From: Pseudomonas sp. StFLB209
Lineage (GTDB): Bacteria; Pseudomonadota; Gammaproteobacteria; Pseudomonadales; Pseudomonadaceae
Direction of reading: 5' to 3'
NCBI RefSeq assembly: GCF_000829415.1
Contig: NZ_AP014637.1
Span: forward strand, 2,120,001-2,184,000
Length of the DNA: 64,000 nt
Both the position numbers and the translations under genes were made by a program. Positions 46,402 to 55,924 of this stretch are shown here, one piece after another. Below the pieces are notes generated by a model. That model made no database searches. It was not told where the DNA came from and was given only the letters and a program-made list of their open reading frames with translations. Each line of letters begins with the position of its first letter. The stretch's first letter is position 1.

Positions 46402-47307
46402 ATGCGTCGTTTCATCCGTCTGCAACTGTTGATTGTCGTTGTATTGCTGTTGGCTGCCCTGGCATTTCTGGCCAATCGTGAGTTTCGTCTGGTCGAGCGT
46501 GCGACCTTCAACTGGAATCTGTTCTGGCAATCGGAATCGACCGCTGCCATTGGCCTGAGCGAGTATCGGGTGGTGATTGAAGGCAAGGTCATCGAGGGCC
46601 TGGAAGATGATGTCTCGGCACTGAGCTACGATCCTGACCGTAAGACCCTGTTTACCGTGACCAACCAGAACAGCGAGCTGGTCGAGTTGAGCCTCGATGG
46701 CCGGATTGTTCGGCGCATTCATCTGGATGGGTTTGGTGATGCCGAAGCCGTCGAATATATCCGTCCGGGGGTCTATGTCATCAGTGACGAGCGCCGCCAG
46801 CGGCTGATCCAGGTGCAGGTCAATGACGACACCCGCAGCCTTGACGCGACTCAGGCCGAAACCCTGACCCTGGACTTCAATGCCGGTAATAACAAAGGCT
46901 TTGAGGGGCTGGCTTACGACACCAAGGGCCAGCGCCTGTTTGTCGCCAAAGAGCGCGACCCGGTGCAGATCATCGAAGTACGCGGCTTTCCCAAGCTGCA
47001 GCCCGACACGCCGACGTCCCTGGAAGTGATCTCCAATCGCCAGCGCGATGCCGGAATCTTCGTCCGTGATCTGTCCAGCCTGCAGTTCGATGAGCGCAGC
47101 GGCCACCTGCTGGCGCTGTCAGATGAGTCGCGACAGATCCTGGAACTGGACATCGAAGGCCGCCCGGTGGGCAGCAGCTCGCTGAAAAAAGGCCAGATGG
47201 GCCTGAGCAAGACCGTGCCACAGGCTGAGGGCATTGCCATGGATGATGCGGGCACGCTGTACCTGGTCAGTGAGCCGAATCTGTTTTATGTGTTTCGTAA
47301 ACCTTAA
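46402..47307 (+). CDS. YjiK/SdiA-regulated-domain beta-propeller protein 2 (CarP-like)
   Basis: This 301-residue paralogue of the preceding protein has the same plan: one anchor helix (about 7-24) and then the propeller (DDVSALSYDPDRKTLFTVTN ... GFEGLAYDTKGQRLFVAKE, QAEGIAMDDAGTLYLVSEP). Overall identity looks moderate, so the duplication is not recent. The two may form one transcription unit. Ligand or enzymatic activity is unknown; phytase-like activity is only inferred from the fold. Confidence 0.87.
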   Translation: MRRFIRLQLLIVVVLLLAALAFLANREFRLVERATFNWNLFWQSESTAAIGLSEYRVVIEGKVIEGLEDDVSALSYDPDRKTLFTVTNQNSELVELSLDGRIVRRIHLDGFGDAEAVEYIRPGVYVISDERRQRLIQVQVNDDTRSLDATQAETLTLDFNAGNNKGFEGLAYDTKGQRLFVAKERDPVQIIEVRGFPKLQPDTPTSLEVISNRQRDAGIFVRDLSSLQFDERSGHLLALSDESRQILELDIEGRPVGSSSLKKGQMGLSKTVPQAEGIAMDDAGTLYLVSEPNLFYVFRKP

Positions 47308-47351
47308 ACGAGCGCGTTGTGCGGCCTATGAAACTGCCAAAACGCGTTGAG

Positions 47352-47379
47352 GCTCGCAGGCGCTTTAACCCCTGCGAGC
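47352..47379. terminator. Hairpin between the convergent YjiK-2 and rpiA genes
   Basis: GCTCGCAGG and CCTGCGAGC are perfect 9-bp arms around a 10-nt loop. It has no clear U-tract on either side and lies between converging genes. Confidence 0.6.
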
Positions 47380-47385
47380 ATCCTG

Positions 47386-48057
47386 TCAGCGGCTCAGGCT
47401 TTTGACACCTTCGGCAGTCCCGAGCAGCAACAGGTCGGCCGGGCGGGCGGCGAACAGGCCGTTGGTGACCACGCCGACAATGGCGTTGATCTGGCTTTCG
47501 AGTTCTACCGGGTTGGTGATGCTCAGGTTATGCACGTCGAGGATGATGTTGCCGTTGTCGGTCAGCACGCCTTCACGGTACACCGGGTCGCCGCCCAGCT
47601 TGACCAGTTCACGGGCCACGTGGCTGCGGGCCATGGGGATGACTTCGACTGGCAGTGGGAACGCGCCCAGCACAGGGACCAGCTTGCTGCCATCGGCAAT
47701 ACAGATGAAGGTCTTGGCCACGGCGGCAACGATCTTCTCGCGGGTCAGGGCGGCGCCGCCACCTTTGATCAGGTTCAGGTGCTCGTCGCTTTCATCGGCG
47801 CCGTCGATGTAAAACTCAAGGTCGCTGACGGTATTGAGTTCATAGACCGGAATGCCGTGGCCTTTCAAGCGTGCAGCGGTGGCCTCGGAGCTGGCGACAG
47901 CGCCGTCGAAGGCGACTTTGTGTTTGGCCAGGGCATCGATAAAGCAGTTGGCGGTGGAGCCGGTGCCGACACCGATGATGCTCTTCTTGTCGATTTTGGG
48001 AAGGATGAAATCGACGGCGGCCTGGGCGACGGCCTGTTTGAGTTGATCCTGGGTCAT
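47386..48057 (-). CDS. rpiA: Ribose-5-phosphate isomerase A
   Basis: This 223-residue RpiA interconverts ribose-5-phosphate and ribulose-5-phosphate. Conserved blocks are [40 protein letters not shown] (catalytic acidic and Lys residues; positions 84-107) and [12 protein letters not shown]. Length matches E. coli (219). It is divergent from ilvA, an arrangement also found in PAO1 (PA0330/PA0331 from memory). Confidence 0.96.
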   Translation of the reverse strand: MTQDQLKQAVAQAAVDFILPKIDKKSIIGVGTGSTANCFIDALAKHKVAFDGAVASSEATAARLKGHGIPVYELNTVSDLEFYIDGADESDEHLNLIKGGGAALTREKIVAAVAKTFICIADGSKLVPVLGAFPLPVEVIPMARSHVARELVKLGGDPVYREGVLTDNGNIILDVHNLSITNPVELESQINAIVGVVTNGLFAARPADLLLLGTAEGVKSLSR

Positions 48058-48211
48058 GCGGGCTCCACGGTGCCGAATTTGGAAAAAGTGTCAAAAGGGC
48101 TGCCATTATAACGATGGCCGCATGGTAAAGCCCTGTCATTCGTATGGTCGTGCGTCGGGAGCAGGGGTTAAACTCCACGACCTTGCCACTTTGGTCTGTG
48201 ATGTCGCCGCG

Positions 48212-49726
48212 ATGCTTGAACACTACGTCAAGAAGATCCTCACCTCCCGCGTCTACGACGTGGCCATCGAAACCCCGCTGCAGGGGGCTCGCCAGCTGTC
48301 TGAGCGGCTCGGCAACCAGATCCTGCTCAAGCGCGAAGACCTGCAGCCGGTTTTCTCCTTCAAGATTCGCGGCGCCTACAACAAGCTGGCGCAACTGAAC
48401 GCGGCAGAGACCGCCCGTGGCGTGGTCACTGCCTCAGCCGGCAACCATGCTCAGGGCCTGGCCCTGGCGGCGCGGGAGCTGGGCATCAAGGCGGTGATCG
48501 TGATGCCCAAGACCACCCCGGAAATCAAGGTCGAGGGCGTGCGCTCGCGCGGTGGCCAAGTGGTGCTGCATGGCGACTCGTTCCCGGAGGCGCTGGCCCA
48601 TTCACTGCGGCTGGTCGAGGAACAGGGGCTGGTCTATGTCCACCCCTATGACGACCCCGACACCATCGCCGGGCAAGGCACCGTGGCCATGGAGATCCTG
48701 CGCCAGCACCCTGGCCAACTGGACGCGATCTTTGTCCCGGTCGGTGGCGGCGGGCTGATCGCCGGCATTGCCGCGTACGTGAAATACCTGCGCCCGGAAA
48801 TCAAAATCATCGGCGTCGAACCGGACGACTCCAACTGCCTGCAAGCCGCCCTGGCTGCTGGCGAGCGGGTGGTGCTCAACCAGGTCGGGCTGTTTGCCGA
48901 TGGCGTGGCGGTGGCGCAGATCGGTCAGCATACCTTTGAGGTCTGCCGGCACTACGTCGACGAAGTGATCACCGTCAGCAGCGACGAAATCTGCGCGGCG
49001 ATCAAGGACATCTACGACGACACCCGCTCGATCACCGAACCTGCCGGTGCGCTGGGCGTGGCGGGCATCAAAAAGTACGTCGAACAGCGCGGCGTCAGCG
49101 GCCAGACTCTGGTGGCCATCGACTCCGGGGCCAATATCAACTTCGACCGCCTGCGCCATGTCGCCGAGCGCGCCGAGCTGGGTGAAGGCCGCGAAGCCAT
49201 CATTGCGGTGACCATCCCGGAGCGGCCCGGCAGCTTCAAGGCGTTCTGTGAAGCGATCGGCAAGCGCCAGATCACCGAATTCAACTACCGCTACCACACC
49301 GACCGCGAGGCGCACATTTTCGTTGGCGTGCAGACCCACCCGGAGCGCGACCCGCGCAGCGCGCTGATCGCCAGCCTGAGCGAACAAGGCTTTCCGGTGG
49401 TCGACCTGACCGACAACGAACTGGCCAAGCTGCACATCCGCCACATGGTCGGCGGGCACTCGGAGCGGGTCAGCGACGAAGTGGTGCTGCGCTTCGAATT
49501 TCCCGAGCGGCCGGGCGCGCTGTTCAACTTTTTGAATAAACTGGGCGGACGCTGGACCATTTCGATGTTCCACTACCGCAACCATGGCGCAGCCGATGGC
49601 CGGGTAGTGGCCGGGCTGGTGGTGCCTGCCGAAGAGCGGCATCTGGTTGGCCAGGCGCTGAACGAAATCGGCTATCCACATTGGGATGAGACCGATAACC
49701 CGGCTTACCGGCTATTTCTAGGCTAA
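48212..49726 (+). CDS. ilvA: Threonine ammonia-lyase, biosynthetic (IlvA)
   Basis: This 504-residue PLP enzyme deaminates threonine to 2-oxobutyrate for isoleucine synthesis. PLP lysine K51 lies in FSFKIRGAYN. SAGNHAQGLAL and the glycine loop VPVGGGGLIAG bind the phosphate. Two ACT-like regulatory domains (about 330-504) carry isoleucine/valine control, so it is the biosynthetic, not the degradative, form. The start ATG 48212 matches the family N terminus; the frame is open back to 48056 without a ribosome binding site. Confidence 0.96.
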   Translation: MLEHYVKKILTSRVYDVAIETPLQGARQLSERLGNQILLKREDLQPVFSFKIRGAYNKLAQLNAAETARGVVTASAGNHAQGLALAARELGIKAVIVMPKTTPEIKVEGVRSRGGQVVLHGDSFPEALAHSLRLVEEQGLVYVHPYDDPDTIAGQGTVAMEILRQHPGQLDAIFVPVGGGGLIAGIAAYVKYLRPEIKIIGVEPDDSNCLQAALAAGERVVLNQVGLFADGVAVAQIGQHTFEVCRHYVDEVITVSSDEICAAIKDIYDDTRSITEPAGALGVAGIKKYVEQRGVSGQTLVAIDSGANINFDRLRHVAERAELGEGREAIIAVTIPERPGSFKAFCEAIGKRQITEFNYRYHTDREAHIFVGVQTHPERDPRSALIASLSEQGFPVVDLTDNELAKLHIRHMVGGHSERVSDEVVLRFEFPERPGALFNFLNKLGGRWTISMFHYRNHGAADGRVVAGLVVPAEERHLVGQALNEIGYPHWDETDNPAYRLFLG

Positions 49727-49749
49727 AGGTATTCTCGTAGCTGCTCTTG

Positions 49750-49785
49750 TAGGAGATGCTCGTAGGAGCTGCTTTAGCAGCGAAC
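49750..49785. repeat. REP-type element after ilvA
   Basis: TGTAGGAGATG is followed by GTAGGAGCTGCTTTAGCAGC (49763-49782) and GAAC. The GCTGC/GCAGC stem marks a Pseudomonas REP unit with a partial neighbour. Confidence 0.65.
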
Positions 49786-49835
49786 AAAACTGCACAGATA
49801 ACTCCGCTCCTGCATCGCTCAAAGGAGGTCGCTTC

Positions 49836-50249
49836 ATGGACACCCTGATCGCTCTGAAAACCCTGCACATTACCGCGCTGCTGGCTGCGCTGGCTTGCGC
49901 CGCCGGGCTGGCCGTCTGGCTGATTCGGGGGCGGCGGGCCGGCAATCTGCTGATTCATGAACGTCTGCTGCAACGCCCGTCATTATGGGCCTGGCTGGGC
50001 ATGGCGGTAAGCCTGGCCATTTTGCCGTTCAGCGGCTGGTGGCTGGTCCATGGTCTGGGCCTTTCACTGGGGCAGGGCTGGATTCTGTCCAGCAGCCTGC
50101 TTTATAGCGGCGGCATCATTGCCTGGGCATGGCTGGTGCTACGCCTGACGAGAGCAGCGGCTAAACAGCGCTTCACCTTGGTGCTGGCTGCCGTTGCCGC
50201 CCTGTGTTTTATCGTCATGGCGCTGCTGTTGATCGTCCGTCCGGGCTGA
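49836..50249 (+). CDS. DUF2269-type membrane protein
   Basis: This 137-residue inner-membrane protein has four predicted helices (about 5-30, 50-70, 80-103 and 113-134). The N terminus LIALKTLHITALLAALACAA and the central SLWAWLGMAVSLAILPFSGWW resemble the DUF2269 group. Function unknown. AAAGGAGG lies upstream, an unusually complete ribosome binding site. It stands alone between ilvA and rppH. Confidence 0.8.
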   Translation: MDTLIALKTLHITALLAALACAAGLAVWLIRGRRAGNLLIHERLLQRPSLWAWLGMAVSLAILPFSGWWLVHGLGLSLGQGWILSSSLLYSGGIIAWAWLVLRLTRAAAKQRFTLVLAAVAALCFIVMALLLIVRPG

Positions 50250-50419
50250 GTCGCAGGTTCGCGGGCAGCGTTGAGAGCCGGTTAGCCCCTGAAAATACTG
50301 AAAAAAGCATCAATCAATACGCGCTTTTCACAAGACTTCAGATAAGGTGTCAAGGCTCGTTGCTGGTTTGAGGGGCTTTGTGGAACAATGCGGCGACATG
50401 CGTTTGCGAGGTTGTTGCC

Positions 50420-50899
50420 GTGATCGACCCCGATGGTTTCCGTCCTAATGTCGGGATTATTCTGACAAACGATGCTGGTCAGGTCCTATGGGCTCGGCGT
50501 ATTAACCAAGATGCCTGGCAGTTTCCCCAGGGTGGTATCAACCCCCAGGAAACGCCAGAAGACGCGCTGTATCGCGAGTTGAACGAAGAAGTGGGTCTGG
50601 AGCGCGATGACGTTGAAATTCTCGCCTGTACCCGTGGCTGGTTGCGTTATCGCCTGCCGCAGCGCTTGGTGCGTACCCATAGCCAGCCGCTGTGCATCGG
50701 CCAGAAGCAAAAATGGTTTCTCCTGCGCCTGATCTCCAACGAGCAACGGGTGCGGATGGATTTGACCGGTAAACCGGAGTTCGATGGCTGGCGCTGGGTC
50801 AGTTATTGGTACCCGCTGGGCCAGGTGGTGACATTCAAGCGCGAGGTGTATCGGCGCGCACTCAAAGAGCTTGCCCCGCGCCTGCTGGCGCGTGACTGA
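50420..50899 (+). CDS. rppH: RNA pyrophosphohydrolase RppH
   Basis: This 159-residue Nudix enzyme removes pyrophosphate from mRNA 5' ends and so starts RNase E-dependent decay. The Nudix box [22 protein letters not shown] is complete. The start is GTG 50420 (giving [15 protein letters not shown]), the family N terminus; upstream in-frame ATG 50378 would add 14 atypical residues. It precedes ptsP by 21 nt and is probably co-transcribed, as in other pseudomonads. Confidence 0.95.
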   Translation: MIDPDGFRPNVGIILTNDAGQVLWARRINQDAWQFPQGGINPQETPEDALYRELNEEVGLERDDVEILACTRGWLRYRLPQRLVRTHSQPLCIGQKQKWFLLRLISNEQRVRMDLTGKPEFDGWRWVSYWYPLGQVVTFKREVYRRALKELAPRLLARD

Positions 50900-50920
50900 C
50901 ACGGAGTTCGACCCCGAGCC

Positions 50921-53200
50921 ATGCTCAATACGCTGCGCAAGATCGTCCAGGAAGTTAACTCCGCCAAGGATCTCAAGGCGGCGTTGGGCATTATTGTGTT
51001 GCGTGTCAAGGAGGCCATGGGCAGCCAGGTCTGTTCGGTCTACCTGCTTGATCCGGAGACCAACCGCTTTGTACTGATGGCCTCCGAAGGCCTCAACAAG
51101 CGCTCCATCGGCAAGGTCAGCATGGCCCCCAACGAAGGTCTGGTCGGCTTGGTCGGTACCCGGGAAGAGCCGCTGAACCTCGAAGACGCCGCTGCTCACC
51201 CCCGTTACCGCTACTTTGCCGAGACCGGCGAAGAGCGTTACGCCTCATTCCTCGGCGCACCGATCATCCACCACCGGCGTGTGGTCGGGGTGCTGGTGAT
51301 CCAGCAAAAGGAGCGTCGCCAGTTCGACGAAGGCGAAGAAGCCTTCCTGGTCACCATGAGCGCGCAGCTGGCCGGGGTTATCGCCCATGCTGAAGCCACC
51401 GGCTCGATTCGTGGTCTGGGCCGTCAGGGCAAAGGTATTCAGGAAGCCAAGTTCGTCGGTGTCGCCGGTTCGCCCGGCGCTGCCGTCGGCGTGGCGCTGG
51501 TCAGGCTGCCGCCGGCAGACCTTGATGTCGTGCCGGACAAGACCGTCACCGACATCGATGCCGAGCTGGCACTGTTCCAGAACGCCCTCGAAGGCGTGCG
51601 TAACGACATGCGCACCCTGTCGGCCAAGCTGGCCACCCAGCTGCGCCCTGAAGAGCGGGCGCTGTTCGACGTCTACCTGATGATGCTCGACGACGCTGCG
51701 CTGGGCAGTGAAGTGACCAATATCATCAAGACCGGCCAGTGGGCACAAGGCGCCTTGCGTGCGGTGGTCACCGAGCACGTCAACCGCTTCGAGCTGATGG
51801 ACGACGCCTATCTGCGCGAGCGCGCCTCGGACGTCAAGGATCTGGGCCGGCGTCTGCTGGCCTACCTGCAAGAAGCGCGGCAACAGGCGCTGGTCTACCC
51901 CGACAACACCATTCTGGTCAGTGAAGAACTGACCCCGGCCATGCTCGGTGAAGTGCCCGAGGGCAAACTGGTCGGTCTGGTCTCGGTCATGGGCTCGGGT
52001 AACTCCCATGTGGCGATTCTGGCGCGGGCCATGGGCATTCCCACGGTCATGGGCCTAGTCGACTTCCCGTATTCGAAAGTCGACGGTATCGACCTGATCG
52101 TCGATGGCCACCATGGTGAGGTTTACACCAACCCCAGCGATATCCTGCGCAAACAGTTCAGCGTGGTGGTCGAAGAAGAGCGCCAGCTGTCCCAGGACCT
52201 CGACGGCCTGCGCGAGCTGCCTTGCGTGACCCTCGATGGCCACCGCATGCCGCTGTGGGTCAACACCGGTCTGCTGGCCGATGTGGCCCGTGCCCAGCAG
52301 CGTGGCGCCGAAGGCGTCGGGCTGTACCGCACCGAAGTGCCCTTCATGATCAACCAGCGCTTCCCCAGCGAGAAAGAACAGCTGGCGATCTACCGCGAAC
52401 AGCTATCAGCCTTCCACCCGTTGCCGGTGACCATGCGCAGCCTGGATATCGGCGGTGACAAGGCGCTGTCCTACTTCCCGATCAAGGAAGAGAACCCGTT
52501 CCTGGGCTGGCGCGGCATCCGCGTCACGCTCGACCATCCGGAAATCTTCCTGGTCCAGACCCGCGCCATGCTCAAGGCCAGCGAGGGCCTGAACAACCTG
52601 CGCATCCTGCTGCCGATGATTTCCAGCACCCACGAAGTGGAAGAGGCGTTGCACCTGATCCACCGCGCCTGGGGCGAGGTGCGCGACGAAGGCGCTGACG
52701 TGCCGATGCCGCCGGTCGGGGTGATGATTGAAGTGCCGGCAGCGGTTTATCAAGCCCGTGATCTGGCGCGCCAGGTGGACTTCCTTTCGGTGGGCTCCAA
52801 CGACCTGACTCAATACCTGCTGGCGGTAGACCGTAACAACCCGCGGGTGGCTGACCTCTATGACTACCTGCACCCGGCGGTCCTGCAAGCCCTGCAAAGC
52901 GTCGTGCGTGACGCTCATGCCGAAGGCAAGACCGTGAGTATCTGCGGTGAAATGGCTGGCGACCCGGCAGCGGCGGTGCTGTTGATGGCGATGGGCTTTG
53001 ACAGCTTGTCGATGAACGCCACCAACCTGCCCAAGGTCAAGTGGATGCTGCGCCAGGTGCAACAGAGCAAAGCCCAGGAGCTGCTGGCGCAACTGATGCA
53101 GAACGACAACCCGCAGGTCATCAGCAGCTCGTTGCAGCTGGCTCTGCGCAATCAGGGACTGGGTCGCATGCTCAATCCGGGCTCGGTCAAAGGTCATTGA
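50921..53200 (+). CDS. ptsP: Phosphoenolpyruvate-protein phosphotransferase PtsP (EI-Ntr)
   Basis: The 759-residue enzyme I of the nitrogen PTS has a GAF domain (about 1-165), a PEP-utilising N-terminal and mobile domain with phospho-acceptor His363 in GSGNSHVAILARAMGIP, and a PEP-binding barrel. The barrel shows EGVGLYRTE, LDIGGDKAL, NDLTQYLLAVDRNNPRV and catalytic Cys in VSICGEMAGDP. It passes phosphate to PtsO and PtsN, which tune K+ uptake, carbon/nitrogen balance and polyhydroxyalkanoate. The GAF domain senses glutamine in related proteins. Confidence 0.96.
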   Translation: MLNTLRKIVQEVNSAKDLKAALGIIVLRVKEAMGSQVCSVYLLDPETNRFVLMASEGLNKRSIGKVSMAPNEGLVGLVGTREEPLNLEDAAAHPRYRYFAETGEERYASFLGAPIIHHRRVVGVLVIQQKERRQFDEGEEAFLVTMSAQLAGVIAHAEATGSIRGLGRQGKGIQEAKFVGVAGSPGAAVGVALVRLPPADLDVVPDKTVTDIDAELALFQNALEGVRNDMRTLSAKLATQLRPEERALFDVYLMMLDDAALGSEVTNIIKTGQWAQGALRAVVTEHVNRFELMDDAYLRERASDVKDLGRRLLAYLQEARQQALVYPDNTILVSEELTPAMLGEVPEGKLVGLVSVMGSGNSHVAILARAMGIPTVMGLVDFPYSKVDGIDLIVDGHHGEVYTNPSDILRKQFSVVVEEERQLSQDLDGLRELPCVTLDGHRMPLWVNTGLLADVARAQQRGAEGVGLYRTEVPFMINQRFPSEKEQLAIYREQLSAFHPLPVTMRSLDIGGDKALSYFPIKEENPFLGWRGIRVTLDHPEIFLVQTRAMLKASEGLNNLRILLPMISSTHEVEEALHLIHRAWGEVRDEGADVPMPPVGVMIEVPAAVYQARDLARQVDFLSVGSNDLTQYLLAVDRNNPRVADLYDYLHPAVLQALQSVVRDAHAEGKTVSICGEMAGDPAAAVLLMAMGFDSLSMNATNLPKVKWMLRQVQQSKAQELLAQLMQNDNPQVISSSLQLALRNQGLGRMLNPGSVKGH

Positions 53201-53213
53201 CCCTGCGCAGCGC

Positions 53214-53960
53214 CTACACGCTGATATCCACATCGCCCAACCTCGCACCAAACGGCCCGAAACTGCGCTCGATTATCCGTTGTTGCCCATCCGCGCTAAC
53301 GATCAGTACGGTACTCGCCCGTGTCCCATAGTTACCGCTGGTGATAAACACGCTCGACAGCAAGATTTCCGTCTGCAAGCCAACCCCGGTGTCCGGCAAT
53401 TGAGCCTGCGGCGCGGGTTCGGCATCGGCCAGTAATTTCAGCAGTCGTTCTGGCTGGGGGTCATGCAGATTGCCCTCCAGCGCCGCCCGAGCCTTGCGCA
53501 GCTTGGGCCAGGGTGTATCCAGCCGGGCATTGGATAACCCGTAGACCCCCGCTTGCAGACATACAGGCTGCGCCTCTTGCGAGTTCAGGTAGTGCAACTC
53601 GTCGAGCGTGCCAGCCAGCAGATTGAAGCCACTGTATTGCCCGGCACGCGCCGCGACATCAGCCAGATACTGCGCAGGCGACTGGCTGCCGGCCAGATAA
53701 TCTGCAACCAGTTCGCCCCGCGAGCGATGGCCCAATGGCTGGTCGGGGTCGCGGATATTGGTCAGCGCGGCAAACCGCCCGTTTGCCGTTATGCCTAGCC
53801 AGGTCCCGCCGGCCTCCAGGTCGCGGCCGGCATGAATCCCGTCGGTAGCTTCCCATACCGCCAGTGGCCGGGCAGGGCGGGCATAAAATTCGTCACGGTT
53901 GGCGGCTACAATCAATGGCTGCGCGTGGCCGGGGCGCCAGGCGAACACAATCAGACACAT
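53214..53960 (-). CDS. NRDE-family protein (TANGO2-like)
   Basis: This 248-residue protein has the N-terminal signature MCLIVFAWRPGHAQPLIVAANRDEF, shown here in two parts: Cys2 with the N-terminal strand, then NRDEF. Cys2 would become the N-terminal residue if the Met is removed, as in Ntn hydrolases. The human relative TANGO2 affects heme and lipid handling. Its molecular function is unproven. It is convergent with ptsP (13-nt gap) and divergent from lgt. Confidence 0.86.
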   Translation of the reverse strand: MCLIVFAWRPGHAQPLIVAANRDEFYARPARPLAVWEATDGIHAGRDLEAGGTWLGITANGRFAALTNIRDPDQPLGHRSRGELVADYLAGSQSPAQYLADVAARAGQYSGFNLLAGTLDELHYLNSQEAQPVCLQAGVYGLSNARLDTPWPKLRKARAALEGNLHDPQPERLLKLLADAEPAPQAQLPDTGVGLQTEILLSSVFITSGNYGTRASTVLIVSADGQQRIIERSFGPFGARLGDVDISV

Positions 53961-54087
53961 ACGTCGCTCCTTTGGAAGATGAAACTGTAGCCATCTTCAG
54001 ACGGTCGCGGCTAGAGCGTCACGCCATGCTCCGGTAACATGCCCGGCTTATTAAGTTGCCAGAACGGCATCTCACCAAGGAGTCGCA

Positions 54088-54900
54088 ATGCTGCCTTACC
54101 CGCAGATTGACCCGGTAGCGGTATCCCTCGGACCGCTGCAAATTCACTGGTACGGTTTGATGTATCTGGTTGGTATCGGCGGCGCCTGGTGGCTGCTGTT
54201 GCGTCGGGTCAATGCGTTCGACCCGAGCTGGACCAAAGAAAAAGTCTCCGACCTGATTTTCTGGCTGGCCATGGGCGTGATTGTCGGTGGGCGGCTGGGT
54301 TACGTGCTGTTCTACGATCTGTCGACCTACCTGGCCAACCCGCTGCTGATTTTCGAAGTGTGGAAAGGCGGCATGGCCTTTCATGGCGGCTTCATCGGCG
54401 TGATGATCGCGGCCTGGTGGTTTGGCAAGCGCAACGGCAAGACCTTTTTCCAGTTGATGGACTTCGTCGCACCGGTGGTGCCGATCGGCCTGGGGGCCGG
54501 GCGTATCGGTAACTTCATCAACGCCGAACTGTGGGGCAAGGCGACCGACGTACCGTGGGCCATGGTCTTCCCGCCGTTCAGCGACCCGGCCCAACTGGCA
54601 CGCCACCCGTCGCAGTTGTACCAGTTCGCACTGGAGGGTGTGGCGCTGTTCATCATCCTCAACCTGTATATCCGCAAGCCGCGTCCGACCATGGCGGTAT
54701 CCGGGATGTTCGCCATGTTCTATGGCATCTTCCGCTTTATTGTCGAATTCGTACGCATGCCCGACGCGCAGCTGGGTTATCTGGCCTGGGGCTGGGTCAC
54801 CATGGGGCAGATCCTCAGCCTGCCGATGATCATCGCGGGTGCGGTCATGATCTGGCTGGCCTACAAGCGCGACCCGGCGGCCCACAAGGCAGCCGTCTAA
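54088..54900 (+). CDS. lgt: Prolipoprotein diacylglyceryl transferase Lgt
   Basis: This 270-residue inner-membrane enzyme transfers diacylglycerol from phosphatidylglycerol to the lipobox cysteine. It has seven predicted helices. Conserved [10 protein letters not shown] carries the essential His. The Lgt signature [17 protein letters not shown] carries the essential Arg, Asn and Glu. AAGGAG precedes the ATG. It precedes thyA by 52 nt with a hairpin between them, an order conserved in gamma-proteobacteria. Confidence 0.97.
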   Translation: MLPYPQIDPVAVSLGPLQIHWYGLMYLVGIGGAWWLLLRRVNAFDPSWTKEKVSDLIFWLAMGVIVGGRLGYVLFYDLSTYLANPLLIFEVWKGGMAFHGGFIGVMIAAWWFGKRNGKTFFQLMDFVAPVVPIGLGAGRIGNFINAELWGKATDVPWAMVFPPFSDPAQLARHPSQLYQFALEGVALFIILNLYIRKPRPTMAVSGMFAMFYGIFRFIVEFVRMPDAQLGYLAWGWVTMGQILSLPMIIAGAVMIWLAYKRDPAAHKAAV

Positions 54901-54908
54901 TACTGAAA

Positions 54909-54930
54909 CGCCGGGCCTGATTGCCCGGCG
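54909..54930 (+). terminator. Hairpin between lgt and thyA
   Basis: CGCCGGGC-CTGATT-GCCCGGCG has perfect 8-bp arms but no U-tract. It could reduce rather than end transcription into thyA. Confidence 0.6.
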
Positions 54931-54952
54931 TGTTCATTCAAGCAGGTGATTT

Positions 54953-55924
54953 ATGAAGCAATATCTGGAACTCGTCGCCCACGTGATCAAACACGGGACC
55001 TTGCAGGCCAACCGTACCGGGGTGAATACCATCAGCTTCCCCGGCGCGATGCTGCGTTTTGACCTGCAGGAAGGTTTCCCGGCGATTACCACCCGGCGCC
55101 TGGCATTCAAGGCCGCCATCGGCGAGATGGTCGGTTTCCTGCGCGGGGTGAATAACGCCGCCGAGTTCCGCGCGCTGGGCTGCAAGGTCTGGGATCAGAA
55201 TGCCAACGAAAACGCCCAGTGGCTGAACAACCCGTTCCGCCAGGGCGAAGACGACCTGGGCGAGATTTACGGCGTGCAGTGGCGTAAATGGCCGGCCTAC
55301 AAGCGCATTGCCGCCAGCAACAGCGCCGCCATCGAGCAGACCCTGGCCCAGGGCTACCGGCAGATCGCCGAGTCCGAAGAGGACGGCCAACCGTTCGTGG
55401 TGTTGTACAAGGCCATCGACCAGATCCGTCAGTGTGTCGACACCATCATCAACGACCCAGGCAGCCGCCGCATTCTGTTCCATGGCTGGAACTGCGCCCA
55501 GCTGGACGAAATGGCCCTGCCGCCGTGCCATCTGCTGTACCAGTTGCACCCCAACCCGCAGACCCGGGAAATCTCCCTGACCCTTTACATCCGCTCCAAT
55601 GACCTGGGTCTGGGCACGCCCTTCAACCTGGCCGAGGGCGCTGCGCTGCTGAGCCTGATTGGCCGCCTGACCGGCTACACACCGCGCTGGTTCACCTACT
55701 TCATCGGCGACGCCCATGTGTACGAGAACCACCTGGACATGCTCAACGAGCAGCTCAGCCGCGAGCCGTACGCGCTGCCGAAACTGGTGATCTCCGACCG
55801 TGTGCCGGACTTTGCCAAGACCGGCGTGTACCAGCCCGAGTGGCTGGAACTGATCGAGCCGTCTGACTTTACTCTTGAAGGCTACCAGCACCATGCGCCG
55901 TTGACGGCGCCGATGGCGGTGTAA
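54953..55924 (+). CDS. thyA: Thymidylate synthase ThyA
   Basis: This 323-residue enzyme methylates dUMP to dTMP using methylenetetrahydrofolate. Nucleophile Cys192 lies in [10 protein letters not shown], and dUMP-binding residues in DPGSRRI and [14 protein letters not shown]. It is about 60 residues longer than E. coli ThyA (264), through insertions before the active site ([20 protein letters not shown] and on). This longer form is also known in other pseudomonads. Its 3' end overlaps the convergent MocR-type gene by 56 nt. Confidence 0.95.
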   Translation: MKQYLELVAHVIKHGTLQANRTGVNTISFPGAMLRFDLQEGFPAITTRRLAFKAAIGEMVGFLRGVNNAAEFRALGCKVWDQNANENAQWLNNPFRQGEDDLGEIYGVQWRKWPAYKRIAASNSAAIEQTLAQGYRQIAESEEDGQPFVVLYKAIDQIRQCVDTIINDPGSRRILFHGWNCAQLDEMALPPCHLLYQLHPNPQTREISLTLYIRSNDLGLGTPFNLAEGAALLSLIGRLTGYTPRWFTYFIGDAHVYENHLDMLNEQLSREPYALPKLVISDRVPDFAKTGVYQPEWLELIEPSDFTLEGYQHHAPLTAPMAV

